Origin: Colocasia esculenta
Lineage: Eukaryota; Streptophyta; Magnoliopsida; Alismatales; Araceae
Assembly: GCA_014218235.1 (NCBI GenBank)
Contig: CM024755.1
Location: 102,590,948-102,654,947, forward strand
DNA length: 64,000 nucleotides
Reading direction: 5' to 3'
Below, in pieces: positions 34,011 through 46,567 of this stretch. The position numbers and the translations under genes are program-made. A model generated the notes under the pieces. The model was not told where the DNA came from. It saw only the letters and a list, made by a program, of their open reading frames with translations, and searched no databases. Each line of letters opens with the position of its first letter. Position 1 is the first letter of the stretch.

Positions 34011-35670
34011 TCAGAATTCATGGTCTCTTGCCATTTTCCTGGAGTCTATGCTCATAATAGCCTCCTCGTAGGTTTGAGGATCAATATCCTCGGAGTCTTG
34101 TCCCTTGATATGTCCCACATATCTTTCAGGAGAGATAGGAACTCTACTTGACCTACGCAAATTTGGAATTTGTGTGATAGGTACTTGAACAGACTCTTCT
34201 TGCAGAATGGTGCTTGAGCCAGGTTCCCCAACCTCACTCAATTCTATCACACTCCCACTGTTTCCACCAAGAATGTGTTCCTTCTCAAGAAACACTGCTC
34301 TCTTGGCAACAAAGACCTTTTGGTCCTCGGGGTGATAGAAATAATACCCACAAGTTTCCTTGGGGTATCCCACGAATATGCACCGTTCTGACCTTGATTC
34401 CAATTTATCAGGATTGTGTCTCTTAACGTGGGTAGGGCAGCCCCAAATCTTAATAACTTTAAGATCGGGTTTCTTCCCTTTCCATATCTCATATGGAGTA
34501 GACACTACCGTCTTAGTTGGAACTCTGTTCAGAAGGTAAGTTGCGGTTTGTAGGGCATATCCCTAGAATGACATGGGTAGGTTGGCAAAACTCATCATGG
34601 ATCGCACCATATCCAACAGTGTGCGATTCCTCCTTTCCAATACACCATTGAGTTGAGGTGTATGAGGAGTCCATTGGGATAGAATCCCATGGTCCTTTAG
34701 AAATTGGGTGAACTCTGTACTCATGTACTCTCCTCCTCAATCTGAACGAAGAATCTTAATACTCTTTCCAGTCTAATTTTCTACTTCATTCTTATATTCT
34801 TTGAATTTTTCAAAGGCCTCAGACTTGTACTTCATTAAGTACACATGTCCATACCTTGAGAAGTCATCAGTGAATGTAATGAAGTAAGAATATCCTCCTC
34901 TGGCTTGTATGGACATAGGTCCACATACATCAGTATGTATGAGTTCTAGTAACTCAGAAGCTCTCTCTCCAGTTCCACTAAATGAAGAGTTGGTCAACTT
35001 TCCTTGAAGGCAAGATTCACAGGTTGCATATGATTCATAATCAAATGGGTCTAAATATCCATCCTTTAACAACCTTTGAATTCTACCCTCATGGATATGA
35101 CCTAGCCTACAATGCCATAGGTAAGCTTCGTTCACCTCATCTCTCTTTCTTTTAGACGTACTAACATTCATGACATGTGAAGCAACATCTAATGTAAACA
35201 AACCATTGAACAATGTTCCTTTACTAATGATCTCATCATCCAAAATCAGTGAACAACCATTGTTCTCAAAAACAAACTTATATCCATTTTTAGTCAAACA
35301 TGAAATGGAAATGATGTTTTTGATGATAGAAGGAACAAAGTAACATTTATCCAACACAAGTGCGGCTCCACGAGGTAGTAGTAGGTTGACTTCGCCGACA
35401 GCAACTTTTGCGCCATTCCCCATTCTTAAGTCAACCTCACCCTTTGCCAGTCTCCTACACTTTGTCACAACCTGCAACGAATTGCAAATATGAGATGCAC
35501 ATGCAGTATCTAATACCCATGCATTATCATAATTTTCTGACAAATGGAGATCAATCATGAATATACCTGAAGCTTCTCCAAGCTTCTGCTTTGCCTTTTC
35601 TGCTAAGTATTCCTTGCAGTTCCTCTTCCAATGCCCATCCTTGCCACAGTGGAAGCACTTTCCTTTTATC
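34011..35670 (-). pseudogene. C30 zinc knuckle, protease and integrase
   Basis: Order on the minus strand: CFHCGKDGHWKRNC (intact CCHC), protease site WVLDTACASHIC (Gly of the usual DTG is Ala), the pre-integrase motif (LWHCRLGHIHEGRIQRL), then the integrase core beginning LIHTDVCGPMSIQARGGYSYFITFTDDFSRY. The core is cut by stops near 34770 and 34740. The C-terminal integrase region is readable at 34505-34011 (TPYEIWKGKKPDLKVIKIWGC, CIFVGYPKETCGYYFY). It is non-functional as it stands. Confidence 0.87.
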
Positions 35671-36390
35671 CTTGGCTGGGTCTTTCTTGGCAACCTTTGC
35701 CTTGCCCGCTTTATTGCCTTTGATTTTGCCCTTCTTAAGGGTCTTCCGTGCCTTCCTCTTCTTGTTGATCTCATCAACATGGAGAACTGGCTTCTCCTTC
35801 TTAATGGAACCCTCAGCTTCCCTCAACATATTAAGGAGCTCAGGCAGGGTTGTCACTATCTTGTTCATATTGAAATTCATAATGAACTGTGAAAAAGAAT
35901 CTGGAAGGGATTGAAGTATTAGATCCACACACAGGTCATCCTCGAGGACAAGTCCTAGACCTGTGAGCTTCTCGATCCACTCAATCATCTTCAGGACATG
36001 GTTCTGAACCGATGCCCCTTCTGTCATCCTCATCCTGAACAGACTCTTTGATATCTCGTATCTTTGAGTCCGTCCTTGCTCCTCAAACAAGGTGCGAAGA
36101 TGCAGCATGATGGATTGAGCATCCATCTTTTCATGCTGTCTTTGCAGCTCGGGAGTCATAGAGGCTAACATATAACATTGAGCAAGAACCGAGTCTTCCT
36201 TATACTTCTTATAGTGAGAAATAACTTCCTCACTAGTCCCTTCCACTGGCTCGGCCACGATCTCATCGAGGACATACACAATTTTCTCTGCCGTAAGAAC
36301 AATTCTCAGGTTCCGAAGCCAATCAGCGTAGTTAGGACCAGTGAGACGATTGACATCTAATATGCTACGGAGTGGGTTTGCAAGCGACAT
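35671..36390 (-). pseudogene. C30 gag
   Basis: The ATG at 36390 opens MSLANPLRSILDVNRLTGPNYADW, the usual start of copia Gag with the conserved GPNYxDW segment. The gag-polypeptide region (ISHYKKYKEDSVLAQCYMLASM, ISKSLFRMRMTEGASVQNHVL, LPDSFSQFIMNFNMNK) follows, then a Lys-rich tail. A frame change near 35670 separates it from the zinc knuckle. Upstream to the PBS (36391-37632) I see untranslated leader only, with several small frames and no domain. Confidence 0.87.
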
Positions 36391-37632
36391 TTTTCTGAAA
36401 AATAAAGATGTAGCAGAAATAAACAACATGCAGACTTTTGGATTTGTAGAAAATTAAGACATGGATTTTTATCTCAATTTTATCCCACTATTTTCTCGCA
36501 AGACACATGACACCCTCTAGCATGTGAATTGGAAGTTTCCGGCAAACTCCTAGTGGGGATCGGGATCCAATTTGGCATCTTGGCATGACCTCGAGGGACT
36601 CGACCAATCATACCAAGCCCAAATGGTAGGCAACTCTTGTCAATCACAACTCTTGTGATTCCTGTCATAATTTGGCCTCCAAATCACCATGGCCCAGAGG
36701 GACTCCGCCAACCATGATGTTTGGTTAAGTCAACACCATCATTACAGATGAGTTTGATTCGGTGATATGCTCCCGAGGGACTCGGCCAAGCATACCATGT
36801 CCTCAAGTCACCGGTAACATCTCCATGTCGTAGGGCAGATATCAAATCCCAATATAGGTGAGCCCGGAGTGACTCCGCCAACCCATCTATATCAAGAAAA
36901 AGACGTCTGCCCTATAATGATGGAAGGCCACGTGAGTCAATCTTATTGCTACATGCTTGCCGACTTAATATATTAAAAGCAAGGGGTTTTTATTTTATTT
37001 GAGTGGTCTCATAGCTAAATAATACACGTCCCACACATATATTTAGCATATACTTACATCGCATGCAAATATGTACCTAGTAGCTGCGGAAATGAATATA
37101 AATCATATATATAAATAACCACACCAGATGATCATGGACCAAATTCTAGCGTGATCAAGCCTGAGCCAAAAGACTTGATCACTAAGCCCTATGTGTGTTC
37201 CCAATGCATCCCATGCACGGTGTTCATCCTCCTCTTCGTCATTAGCTCCGTCGGTGATTCCATGCTTCCGCCGTGCCTCCGAGAGTGATTTCAAATAATT
37301 ACAATAATTACAAATGACTATAGACATGCAGGCCCAAAAATGTACATTTAATTAATTAAGAAACCTTGATCATATCAAGGGGAATTACACCATTGGGAGA
37401 GGTAGAAATACACAATGATTTTAATGAGAAAGAGAAGGGGGCTCGCAGACCCCAATGAATCACCATCCACACATAGGTCCATGATCATCCGCCCACAATA
37501 TACACATCACATGGATATATATAAGCTACTAGAAATTAATTAAACACTTTAACTAATAAAACTATTAGATTAACTCTTAATCGATCTGAATTGATCAAAA
37601 TATCAAAACGCAAACATCATAGCCTAACCTTG

Positions 37633-37644
37633 GCTCTGATACCA
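37633..37644 (-). other. Primer-binding site of C30
   Basis: The minus strand reads TGGTATCAGAGC, just inside the 5' LTR that starts at 37646. Confidence 0.92.
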
Positions 37645-37645
37645 C

Positions 37646-39129
37646 TGTTGGAAATCGACTTGAGGCATCACATGCACAGCGGAAGTAAAACAAAAAAAAA
37701 ATCGATTTCCATCTATGTACTTGATCGGGCTATGATGTACGGTGCATGTAAACATACATACAAATAAGGCGTGAGACAATCTCACCTAGGGGAGATCGTA
37801 TATCCCCTGAAGCGCAAAACTAGTCCTTGTTTGAAGTAGCTCTCGCGAGACTCCCTCTAGCGGTATCCACACAGTGGATGATCGGCGATGACGATGACCC
37901 CTCCTACACCGGTGGTGCCACTCCTCCTAGTCGTGCAACGCCATACAGCGGCCAACAGCAGCAAGTAGCAGCAACAACAAGAGGGCTCGGCCCTCCTAGT
38001 TCTCCTCTTGCTTAGGGAGAGCACAGCAGGGAGAGTTGGGAAAGGGGGATGAAGAAGGTGGTTTCTCTTCACAAGCTCTAGCCTATGAATTTCAAAGAGA
38101 ACCCCTTCTATTTATAGAGAGCCCAAAAGGACACCTCATTAGGGACACCTCATCAAGTCATGATGACAAGAGTGACACCTCGCAGAACACCTCGCCATGT
38201 CATGATGACAAGAGGGTCACCTCGCAGGACATCTCGCCATGTCATGATGACAAGAGGGACACCTCGCAGGGACACCTCATCATGTCATGATGACAAGGGA
38301 CACCTCACAGGACACCTCGCCATGTCATGATGACAAGAGGGACACCTCGCAGGGACACCTCATCATGTCATGATGACAAGGGACACCTCACAGGGACACC
38401 TCATCATGTCATGATGACAAGGGACACCTCACAGGGCACCTCGCCATGTAATCATGACAAGGGACATCTCGCAGGGACACCTCATCATGTCATGATGGGT
38501 AATAATGAAGTGTCCTCCTTCTAGATGGGGTGAGGTGGCATGATCCTGGTAAGCTCCCTTAATGGATCCTTATCAAGGCTTATTGGGTCTTACCCAATAG
38601 GTCCATAATGGGTTAAATAAGGCTTATTGGATAACTTTATCCAATCCTCTATTCATCGCGTTATCCACCTTATGTGTGTGACCCTCTAGGCCCAATATCG
38701 AGCTGGCCGTGAGTTGTACTCGTCAGAACTCCTTCTGTTTTAGTGAATTATTATCTCTATAATAATTCACTCAACTCATCGATTATGAACATACTAGGCC
38801 ACTATGCCATAATCTCCAGACGATACGAGTGATCAAATCCATTGGACCTATCTACCCACAGTTACCGTGTACCTGTAGTCCCTCATCCATCTATTATCCC
38901 AGAGACCATATATTAGGCATGGTGTTGTCAGGTCTATATGGAATCAGTTAAAGTCAAACTCTTATCGGATTCTTCCGGAGAACTCCTTCTCACTAAATCC
39001 AATTGACCCTGGCCAGGGATTTGCCTGAGTAAGACAATATGGGATATTCCTCTCACGATACCGAGAGTGGATGATCCTTTATTGACACATAATTGCCTTC
39101 GTAAGGTTGGCTACCATTCCCAATGACTG
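37646..39129 (-). repeat. 5' LTR of C30, first part (rest at 62977-63520)
   Basis: Matches the 3' LTR base for base with scattered differences until 39129, where the gypsy LTR TGTAACACC begins. The remainder resumes at 62977 (gctatactagac). TATAAATA lies at 38109-38116 on the minus strand, the promoter position for this element. Confidence 0.9.
38109..38116 (-). promoter_or_regulatory. TATA box of the C30 5' LTR
   Basis: TATAAATA on the minus strand, in the setting CTCTATAAATAGAAGG. It sits just downstream, in element sense, of the minisatellite at about 38126-38490. Confidence 0.7.
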
Positions 39130-41562
39130 TGTAACACCCCAGAAATTTAGTGATTTAAAATTTTAGAAATAAAGGAGAATAAATAAATTCCGTAATTTTC
39201 GGAATGATAAAACTTACGTACCATTGTCGTACGAGAGAAAACACATCGGAAAATTCCGTAAAAATTATAGATCAACCCCAAATATCATCCCTAAGTGTTC
39301 CACGAAGAAATTCGTGCAACAAAAAAACCTTATTGGCCAAGTGTACGTCACACGTGACAAATTACCCGAATTTAGAAACTAAGTCGGAAAATTGTTAACG
39401 CGGAAAAATAACACGACCATAGATTAAGTAAACATGTTGGAGAGGCTTCCAACATCATGTATTAATAACCCATTAACAATATTGGGCCAATAGAGCACAT
39501 TTGGCCAAAGGATAAAAATAGGGACAAGAAAATACACAGAAATTCGTGTATGTAATTATGCAGTGATTAGGGAGGGCAAATTAGGGTTAAAATTAGTGGT
39601 AATGGCCATGCATGGCAACCCAAATCATGGCCAACCCTGTAGGACACCTTCCCATGGTGTAGCTACCTCTTTGGGTGAGAAAATCCCAGATTTTGGAAGG
39701 TAGAAAGTAGAATTCGCAGCCCCTTTCCTAGTCCCATTAGGACATGTAAATACACCCTAAATCTATAAGAACTCATCACTAAACTCTTGGTGAAGGTTTG
39801 TCAACGAGTTGGGGTCATTTGGAGGTGGGCTAGGGCTTCAAAGGAGGAGGAGAAAAGCTGGGAACCGGAGCTTCATCCCCCTTCATCCTCTGCTGCGTCC
39901 AGAACGTCGACTGGTCTTAGATCTTCATAAGGGTAGGTGTTCTCGAGCCAAGATTAAAGACAACCTATACCATCTTGTAGAGCTTCGATTCTATGTTCAT
40001 TTTCACTTGATTTGCCCAATTTTCATGGAGTATTAGTTGTTTTCCCTAAGTCGTGCACAGTTAGGGCTTTTTCCATTCTTCTTATTATGCATGCTATTTG
40101 ATACAAAATTAGACTAAACTCCCTTCATGAAAGTTATTCTAATCGTAGTCTTGATCATCTTTCATGTTTAACATTTTGTCTAAATGTCACTAGTTTGAGA
40201 GTTACAAGCATGGTAAGTAAATTGCTGCATGAGATGTGTTTTCGGGTTACACATGACCTTTATGTTCTTCATATATTTCTGGAGATTCAAGACTGAATTA
40301 GATCAAACCCCCAACATCAAAGTTCTTATACTAGTTGTTCTAGTCATGTTTTGTGTTGAACATTTTGTCTAAATATCATTGGTTAGAGAGTTATAAGTGT
40401 GCTAAGAGGGTTTCTGCATGAAGCTACGTCTGCAGATTTCACTTGAATTCCACGTTTGAGTTTGACCTGACCCAAGCCTATCAAACTCTCATTATTTTTC
40501 TAATTCCGATTTACTGGAAGCACCTTGGCATGTCGAGATTAGTTTAAAACTAGTTTCGCTATTTTCCATGCACTGTACAATTTGTTCTCTATTTTGAAGC
40601 ACCATGTGTCAATATAAGGCAGTTCTGAACCGCAATCCAAGACAGATCAGAAATCTGCCAGGCTCAGGCGCAGACGCTGTGAACGCGATGGCCCGATAGA
40701 CCGCGTTCACAAGGTCCATTGTGACAGAGCGTTCTTTCGTGATCTGATCGCGACAGTCCTATCGTCGCGATCTGCTGACCTGACCCCGGGTCTGATAGCC
40801 CTGTCGCCTTTGTCATATGTACCCGTCGCGATTTGCCTGCCTGATCTGACAAGCCTGTCGCGATCCTTACAAGGCCCTGTCACATTCTGATCTGACCCGT
40901 CGCTACCTTTACAAGTGACCGTCGCGATCTCAGGATTTTTACATAAAACCACGTGTTTTCTTGCAAATCTTACTGTATATACCCGAGGTCTGTTTAACAT
41001 GATATTCAGTGTGTGAATTGCATGTCTTGGATCTGATCATTATATGATGTCTACTAGCATGTGCATGATGTTATATAGTATGCATGGACCTAAAAGCAAT
41101 CAACCCATTGAAAAATGGTAATGATATGAATATGATCCAAATGTGTAATTATGATTGACCTTATGTTCATTGAATTATCTTGTGATCTTACTTATTGTCA
41201 ATTGATACGATAAGAATATGATATGAATGTGGGGATGAATACATATTAGTCGGATGGGGCAGGGCAAGAGTGATGAGCACCCAACGTTGAGAAGATGAAG
41301 TATTAGGAATAGGTATTTGAATAGTCTATGTATTAGCGACGCATTTTCATTTGAATAATGAACCCTTTTGGTTGGTTCTTCTTATGTAAGGTTGTAACTA
41401 GTTGAATGGAATGAAATAAAGTATACTTTTAGTGATCATATCATAGCCCCAAATGTGTTATTATGTTCAATTGTGACTCTGTGCTATTCAACTGTGATAC
41501 GCCTATTTGTATCGTTCACGTCTCTCGGTATTTATTCCGCTGCTAAATATCGGGGCGTGACA
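39130..41562 (+). repeat. 5' LTR of G39, with a 1,028-bp internal deletion
   Basis: Starts TGTAACACCCC, ends GGGGCGTGACA and spans 2.43 kb. Against the 3' LTR it lacks the interval 61632-62659; the join is at 41248-41250 with the bases agt at both original edges. The lost interval includes the hairpin box and the short-period repeat. The CpG block is at 40670-40935, with a TATATA at 40976-40981. It retains the empty site of the Sirevirus insertion near 39533-39542 (gggacaagaaaatac). Confidence 0.92.
40670..40935 (+). repeat. CpG-rich ~22-bp degenerate repeat, G39 5' LTR
   Basis: Units such as ctgtcgcgatccttacaagg and cgtcgctacctttacaag recur at 21-31 bases, with several TCGCGA. The block is followed by tttttacataaaa and then tgtatataccc, TATA-like positions. 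The 3' LTR copy spans about 61015-61320 and has one extra unit group. Confidence 0.75.
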
Positions 41563-41564
41563 GT

Positions 41565-41576
41565 TGGTATCAGAGC
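41565..41576 (+). other. Primer-binding site of G39
   Basis: TGGTATCAGAGC two bases after the 5' LTR, complementary to initiator tRNA-Met. Confidence 0.94.
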
Positions 41577-41745
41577 CTAAACTTTAGGGTCCAAGGGAAT
41601 AGGAACATAGAATGAAACTAGATCACACGAGTCAAAATCCGTCGTACCCAATGTGATCTTGGGTAGAACCATGGGAATAGAAGTCACATGTGATATATTT
41701 AGATGACTGACTTATATTATTATCTTGAAGGTACTTATTACCTCA

Positions 41746-43368
41746 ATGGCCGCTAAACATGCACAGACTAGGAACATGCAACAAACAATACAGAACTTGA
41801 CCCAGGCTATCCTGCAAGCCACCCAGGGTGGAGGTAACCGCGGAGCCGGTGATCTCCATCGGAACTTTCGGAATATGGATCCGCCTAGGTTTGAAGGGAG
41901 TACTAACCCAGATGTTGCTGAACACTAGGTTAAGGAAATTGAAAGGATATTCAGGGTCATGCAATGCACGGACCAGAACAAAGTACTACTGGTAACTTTC
42001 CAATTGGAAAAGGATGCCAGGGCATGGTGGGAGTCGGTAGAAGCAACACTGAATGGCCAGCAACTAACATGGGCTCAGTTCATTGAGCAATTCAACACCA
42101 AGTACTTTTCTGAGAGGGTCCAGGAACGGAAAGCAGCCGAATTTGCGGCTTTAAAGCAGAGAGGACTCAATGTGGCCGAGTATGAGGCCCAATTCTCTCG
42201 TCTGTCCCGATATGCTGTTCACTTGATTGGGACAAAAAGGATGAAGGCAAAATGCTTTGTGAGTGGCTTAAGGCCCCAGTTCATCACTCAACTGGTGCCA
42301 ATTGACATTCAAACCTATGCTGACTTGGTAAAGAAGGCTCAGTTACTGGAGGATGCGATGGAGACTGCAGAAAGAATTAAAGGAAAATCTGTGAAAAGGG
42401 AGCAAGTGTCTTCTACAGGAAGGTATCAGCCGACCATTGGGAAGAAAAGGCCCAGTGGCGGAGTAAATGAACCAGCTGATAAAAAGCCAAAGGAGTTAGG
42501 TAAGCAGATAGTGGTGACCACGGGTGAAAGGTGCAAACACTGTGACAAAGCTAGTCACCGGTCTGAACAATGCTGGAGAGCACAAGGGAGATGCCTGCAC
42601 TGTGGTAGTCGTGACCACAGGATCTCGGACTGCCCAATGCTGAAAGAACAAGCCCCTCAGGACAAGCATCCGAATGGACAGAAGAGGCAAGGCCACTTGC
42701 AAGCTATTCAGGAACCTGAAGCTACTGAAGAAGGAGGTATCGTGGAAGGTACACTTACTATTCTTTCCCGACCCGCATATGTTCTCTTTGATACGGGAGC
42801 TATGCATTCCTTTATATCTCAAACATTTGTTGATACCCTACCTGTGAAACCCGTCCCAATGAAATCCGAAATAGTTGTGTCAACCCCGATTGGTCCTGGC
42901 ACCAATCTTACAAACCATATGCCATCTAGTGAAGTGTTGATTGAAACCCAAAACCTACCAGCAAATTTAATATGTATGGATATGGAGGGGTATGATCTGA
43001 TATTGGGAGCAGACTGGTTATCTGAACATGGGGCTAGTATCAACTGCAGGAGAAGTCGGGTAACCTTTAGCCATTTCCCAAAACTAGTGTTCACAGGGGA
43101 TAGAAACCGCAGGAGATTGTCACTTATCTCTGCACTACAAGCTAAAAGGATGATGAGGAAAGGTTGTATGGCATTTCTTGCTGCTGTTGTCATCACAAAG
43201 AAGGAAGTCAAAGTTGAGGACATCCATGTTGTCAGCGAATACGCTGATGTTTTTCCCGAAGACTTGCCAGGAATTCCTCCTGAGCGAGAGGTCGATTTTA
43301 CCATCGAATTGGTCCCTGGAGCAGCACCAGTATCTAGGGCACCATATAGAATGTCCCCGCAGAACTGA
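41746..43368 (+). pseudogene. G39 gag and protease
   Basis: The ATG at 41746 starts MAAKHAQTRNMQQTIQ. One in-frame TAG at 41926-41928, where related Gags have Trp, splits an otherwise continuous frame. The gag core (CTDQNKVLLVTFQLEKDARAWW, FNTKYFSERVQERKAAEFAAL, LNVAEYEAQFSRLSRYAVHL) is followed by two intact CCHC knuckles (CKHCDKASHRSEQC, CLHCGSRDHRISDC). The protease active site is intact (LFDTGAMHSFIS), and its ILGADWLSEHGA region follows. A one-base frameshift near 43352, after APYRMS, ends the frame at 43368. The gag is the closest relative in the window of the TR-GAG gags. Confidence 0.93.
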
Positions 43369-44717
43369 ATGAATTAAAAGAGCAATTGATGGAACTATTA
43401 GAGAAGGGATTCATCCGACCAAGTACATCACCATGAGGTGCACCTGTCCTCTTTGTCAAGAAGAAAGATGGGTCAATGAGGCTGTGTATAGACTACAGGC
43501 AACTAAACCAGTTAACCATCAAGAACAAATATCCCTTGCCAAGAATTGATGAGTTGTTTGATCAATTATCTGGAGCTAAATACTTCTTTAAAATAAATCT
43601 TAGATCCGGCTATCACCAATTGAGGATCAAAGGAGAAGACATTCACAAGACAGCCTTCCGAAACAGGTATGGGCATTATGAATTTATTGTTATGCCTTTC
43701 GGACTAACAAATGCCCCTGTAGTTTTCATGCAGTTGATGAATAGCATTTATCGCCCATATCTTGATAAATTTGTGGTGGTATTCATCGATGATATATTGA
43801 TCTATTCCAAGACAAAGGAAGAGCATGAGGAGCATTTGAGGATTTCATTACAGATTTTAAGGGAGAATAAATTATATGCCAAGCTAAGTAAATGTGAATT
43901 CTGGCTTAAGGAGGTATCCTTTTTAGGGCATGTGGTAACTAAGGATGGTATCGCTGTTGATCCATCAAAGGTTGAGGTTGTACTGAAATGGGAAAGACTG
44001 AAAAGCGTCATAGAGATCAGGAGCTTTCTAGGATTAGAAGGATATTATCGAAGGTTTATAAAGGATTTCTCAAAGATTGCAGTGCCATTAACCAAGCTGC
44101 CCCGGAAGGAAAATCCGTTTGTGTGGACCGATGAATGCGAAGAAAGCTTTAACAACTTGAAGAAGTGTCTGACTACTGCTCCTGTCCTCGGCTTACCCAC
44201 TGAAGAGGGAGGATTTGAAATTTATTCAGATGCTTCTGGAACAGGTCTGGGATGCGTCTTAATGCAATAAGGGAAAGTAATAGCATATGCCTCAAGGCAG
44301 TTGAAGATCCACGAAGTGAACTACCCGGTTCATGACCTGGAGTTAGCAGCTGTAGTATTCGCCTTGAAAATTTGGAGGCATTATATCTATGGTCAGCAAT
44401 TTAAAGTCTTTTCTGACCACAAGAGTTTGAAATACTTATTCTCACAGAAGGAGCTTAACATGAGACAAAAAAGGTGGTTAGAGTATCTTAAGGACTTTGA
44501 CTTTTCCATTCAATATCACCCTGGGAAAGCCAATGTAGTGGCAGACGCTCTAAGTAGACAACCAGGAGCTATGCAAGCCAGTATGATGCTGGGCGAATGG
44601 AAGTTACTGGAGCAATTTGCAAGCTTGAACTTAGACATGGGAAAGACGGAAAAACAAGTAATGATTTCCAATCTCCAGATACAATCCGATCTACTGACCG
44701 AAATCAAGGAGAAATAG
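43369..44717 (+). pseudogene. G39 reverse transcriptase and RNase H
   Basis: RT motifs appear in order: MRLCIDYRQLNQLTIKNKYPLPRIDEL, RSGYHQLRI, VMPFGLTNAPVVFM, VVVFIDDILIYSK (catalytic IDD intact) and FLGLEGYYRRFIKDFSKIA. RNase H follows (FEIYSDASGTGLGCVLMQ, VHDLELAAVVFALKIWRHY, SDHKSLKYLFSQKELNMRQKRW, HPGKANVVADALSRQ). Stops are TGA at 43434-43436 where Trp is expected, TAA at 44268-44270 where Gln is expected, and TAG at 44715-44717. Each is one C-to-T or G-to-A step from the expected codon. Otherwise the frame is preserved. Confidence 0.93.
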
Positions 44718-46103
44718 GGAGAGGATCCATTCTTAGTTGAGATCAGGGAGAAGCTAGAACAAAGACCTGACTTTACTCTATCAGCTGAGGGAAGATTACT
44801 ATTCTGAGGTAGAACATGTGTCCCTGATCACGAAGAACTCAAGAAGAGGTTATTAAAGGAAGCTCACCAGTCCAAGTACACGATTCATCTTGGATCAACA
44901 AAGATGTACCAAGACTTAAAAAGGTCGTACTGGTGGCCAAACATGAAGAGGGATGTGGTCGATCATGTGTCATACTATTTAACATGCATGAAAGTCAAGG
45001 CCGAGCATTTCCATACAGCTGGTGGACTGCTGCCACTAGAAATCCCAGAATGGAAGTGGGATAGCATCGGTATGGACTTTATCATGGGATTGCCCAAGAC
45101 TAGAGGTGGTATGGATGCAATGTGGGTAATAGTTGATCGATTGACTAAGTCAGCTCACTTCTTGCCGATTAAGAGTACCTGGTCAGTGGATGTATTGGCT
45201 GCACTATATGTCAAGGAAGTAGTTAGATTGCATGGGGTTCCAACTAACATAATATCAGATCGGGACCCTAGATTTACTTCACACTTTTGGAAGGGTTTAC
45301 AAGCAGCAATGGGTACTAAACTAAACTTTAGTACTGCCTTCCATCCTCAAACTGATGGACAAACCGAAAGGACCAATCAAATTGTGGAAGATATGCTTCG
45401 TGCTCTGGTGCTAGATTTTAGAGGTCGATGGGATGATCAGTTGTACCTGATGGAGTTTGCATATAACAACAGCTATCAGGCAAGTATAAAGATGGCACCG
45501 TTTGAAGCCTTATATGGCAGGAGTTGCAGATCACACCTTTGTTGGGAAGAGGTTGGGGAGAACCAATGGGTTGGACCCGACTTAATTGAGGCGACTGTCA
45601 GAAAGGTTCAAATTGTCAGGGAACATCTAAAGATAGCACAATCTAGGCAGAAGAGTTATGCAGACAAGAGAATGAGAGAACTAGAATTTCAGGTTGGCAA
45701 ACATGTTTTCTTGAAGGTCTCACCTTCAAGGGGAATTCAAAGATTTGAGATCAAAGGAAAGTTAAGTCCGAGATTCATCGGACTATTTGAAATTCTGGAA
45801 AGGATTGGTCAGGTGGCGTATAGACTGGCACTACCTCCACAGCTGGCGAATGTACATAATGTGTTCCACATATCCATGCTGAGGAAGTACTTATTCAATG
45901 CCGACCATGTAATCAACCTTGAGGACTTGGAGATTCAGGAGGACCTGGCTTATGAAGAGAAGCCGATCAAACTGTTGGATCGGAAGATTCAACGACTCAG
46001 GAATTATACCATACCTATGTGAAGGTCCAATGGAGTTGAGACGGAGCTACTAATGCTACCTGGGAAATAGAGGAAAGAATGAAGAAAAACCACCCAGAAC
46101 TAT
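44718..46103 (+). pseudogene. G39 integrase with chromodomain-like tail
   Basis: After a TGA at about 44806 the zinc-binding region reads HLGSTKMYQDLKRSYWWPNMK and YLTCMKVKAEH. The first Cys of the CX2C pair is Tyr (TAT at 44976-44978). The catalytic core keeps its acidic residues: GMDFIMGL, ISDRDPRFTSHFW and GQTERTNQ. The region before the tail (LSPRFIGLFEIL, NVFHISMLRKYL) is like the GPF/Y part of chromovirus integrases. After a frameshift near 46018, residues like those of a chromodomain (ATWE, ERMKKNHPELF) are readable in another frame. Chromodomains steer integration to heterochromatin; here it is broken. Confidence 0.9.
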
Positions 46104-46154
46104 TCTCAGGTACGAACTACGCCATTATATGTAAATTTGGGGACCAAATTTCTT

Positions 46155-46167
46155 AAGTGGGGGAGGA
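46155..46167 (+). other. Polypurine tract of G39
   Basis: aagtgggggagga directly before the 3' LTR, whose first base is C (CGTAACACC) where the 5' LTR has T. Identical to the TR-GAG PPTs. Confidence 0.9.
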
Positions 46168-46567
46168 CGTAACACCCCAGAAATTTAGTGATTTAAAATT
46201 TTAGAAATAAAGAAGAATAAATAAATTCCGTAATTTTCGGAATGATAAAACTTACGTACCATTGTCGTACGAGAGAAAACAAATCGTAAAATTTCGTAAA
46301 AATTATAGATTAACCCCAAATATCATCCCTAAGTGTTCCACGAAGAAATTCGTGCAACAAAAAAACCTATTGGCCAAGTGTATGTCACACGTGACAAATT
46401 ACCCGATTTAGAAACTAAGTCGGAAAATTGTTAACACGGAAAATAACCCGACCATAGATTAAGTAAACATGTTGGAGAGGCTTCCAACATCATGTATTAA
46501 TAACCCATTAACAGTATTGGGCCAATAGAGCACATTTGGCCAAAGGATAAAAATAGGGACAAGAAAA
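46168..46567 (+). repeat. 3' LTR of G39, first part
   Basis: 400 bases matching the start of the 5' LTR, cut at gaaaa (46563-46567) by the Sirevirus. The rest resumes at 59866. Confidence 0.93.
46563..46567. repeat. TSD gaaaa of the young Sirevirus (second copy 59861-59865)
   Basis: A perfect 5-bp duplication; the 5' LTR of G39 shows the single-copy empty site. Confidence 0.95.
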
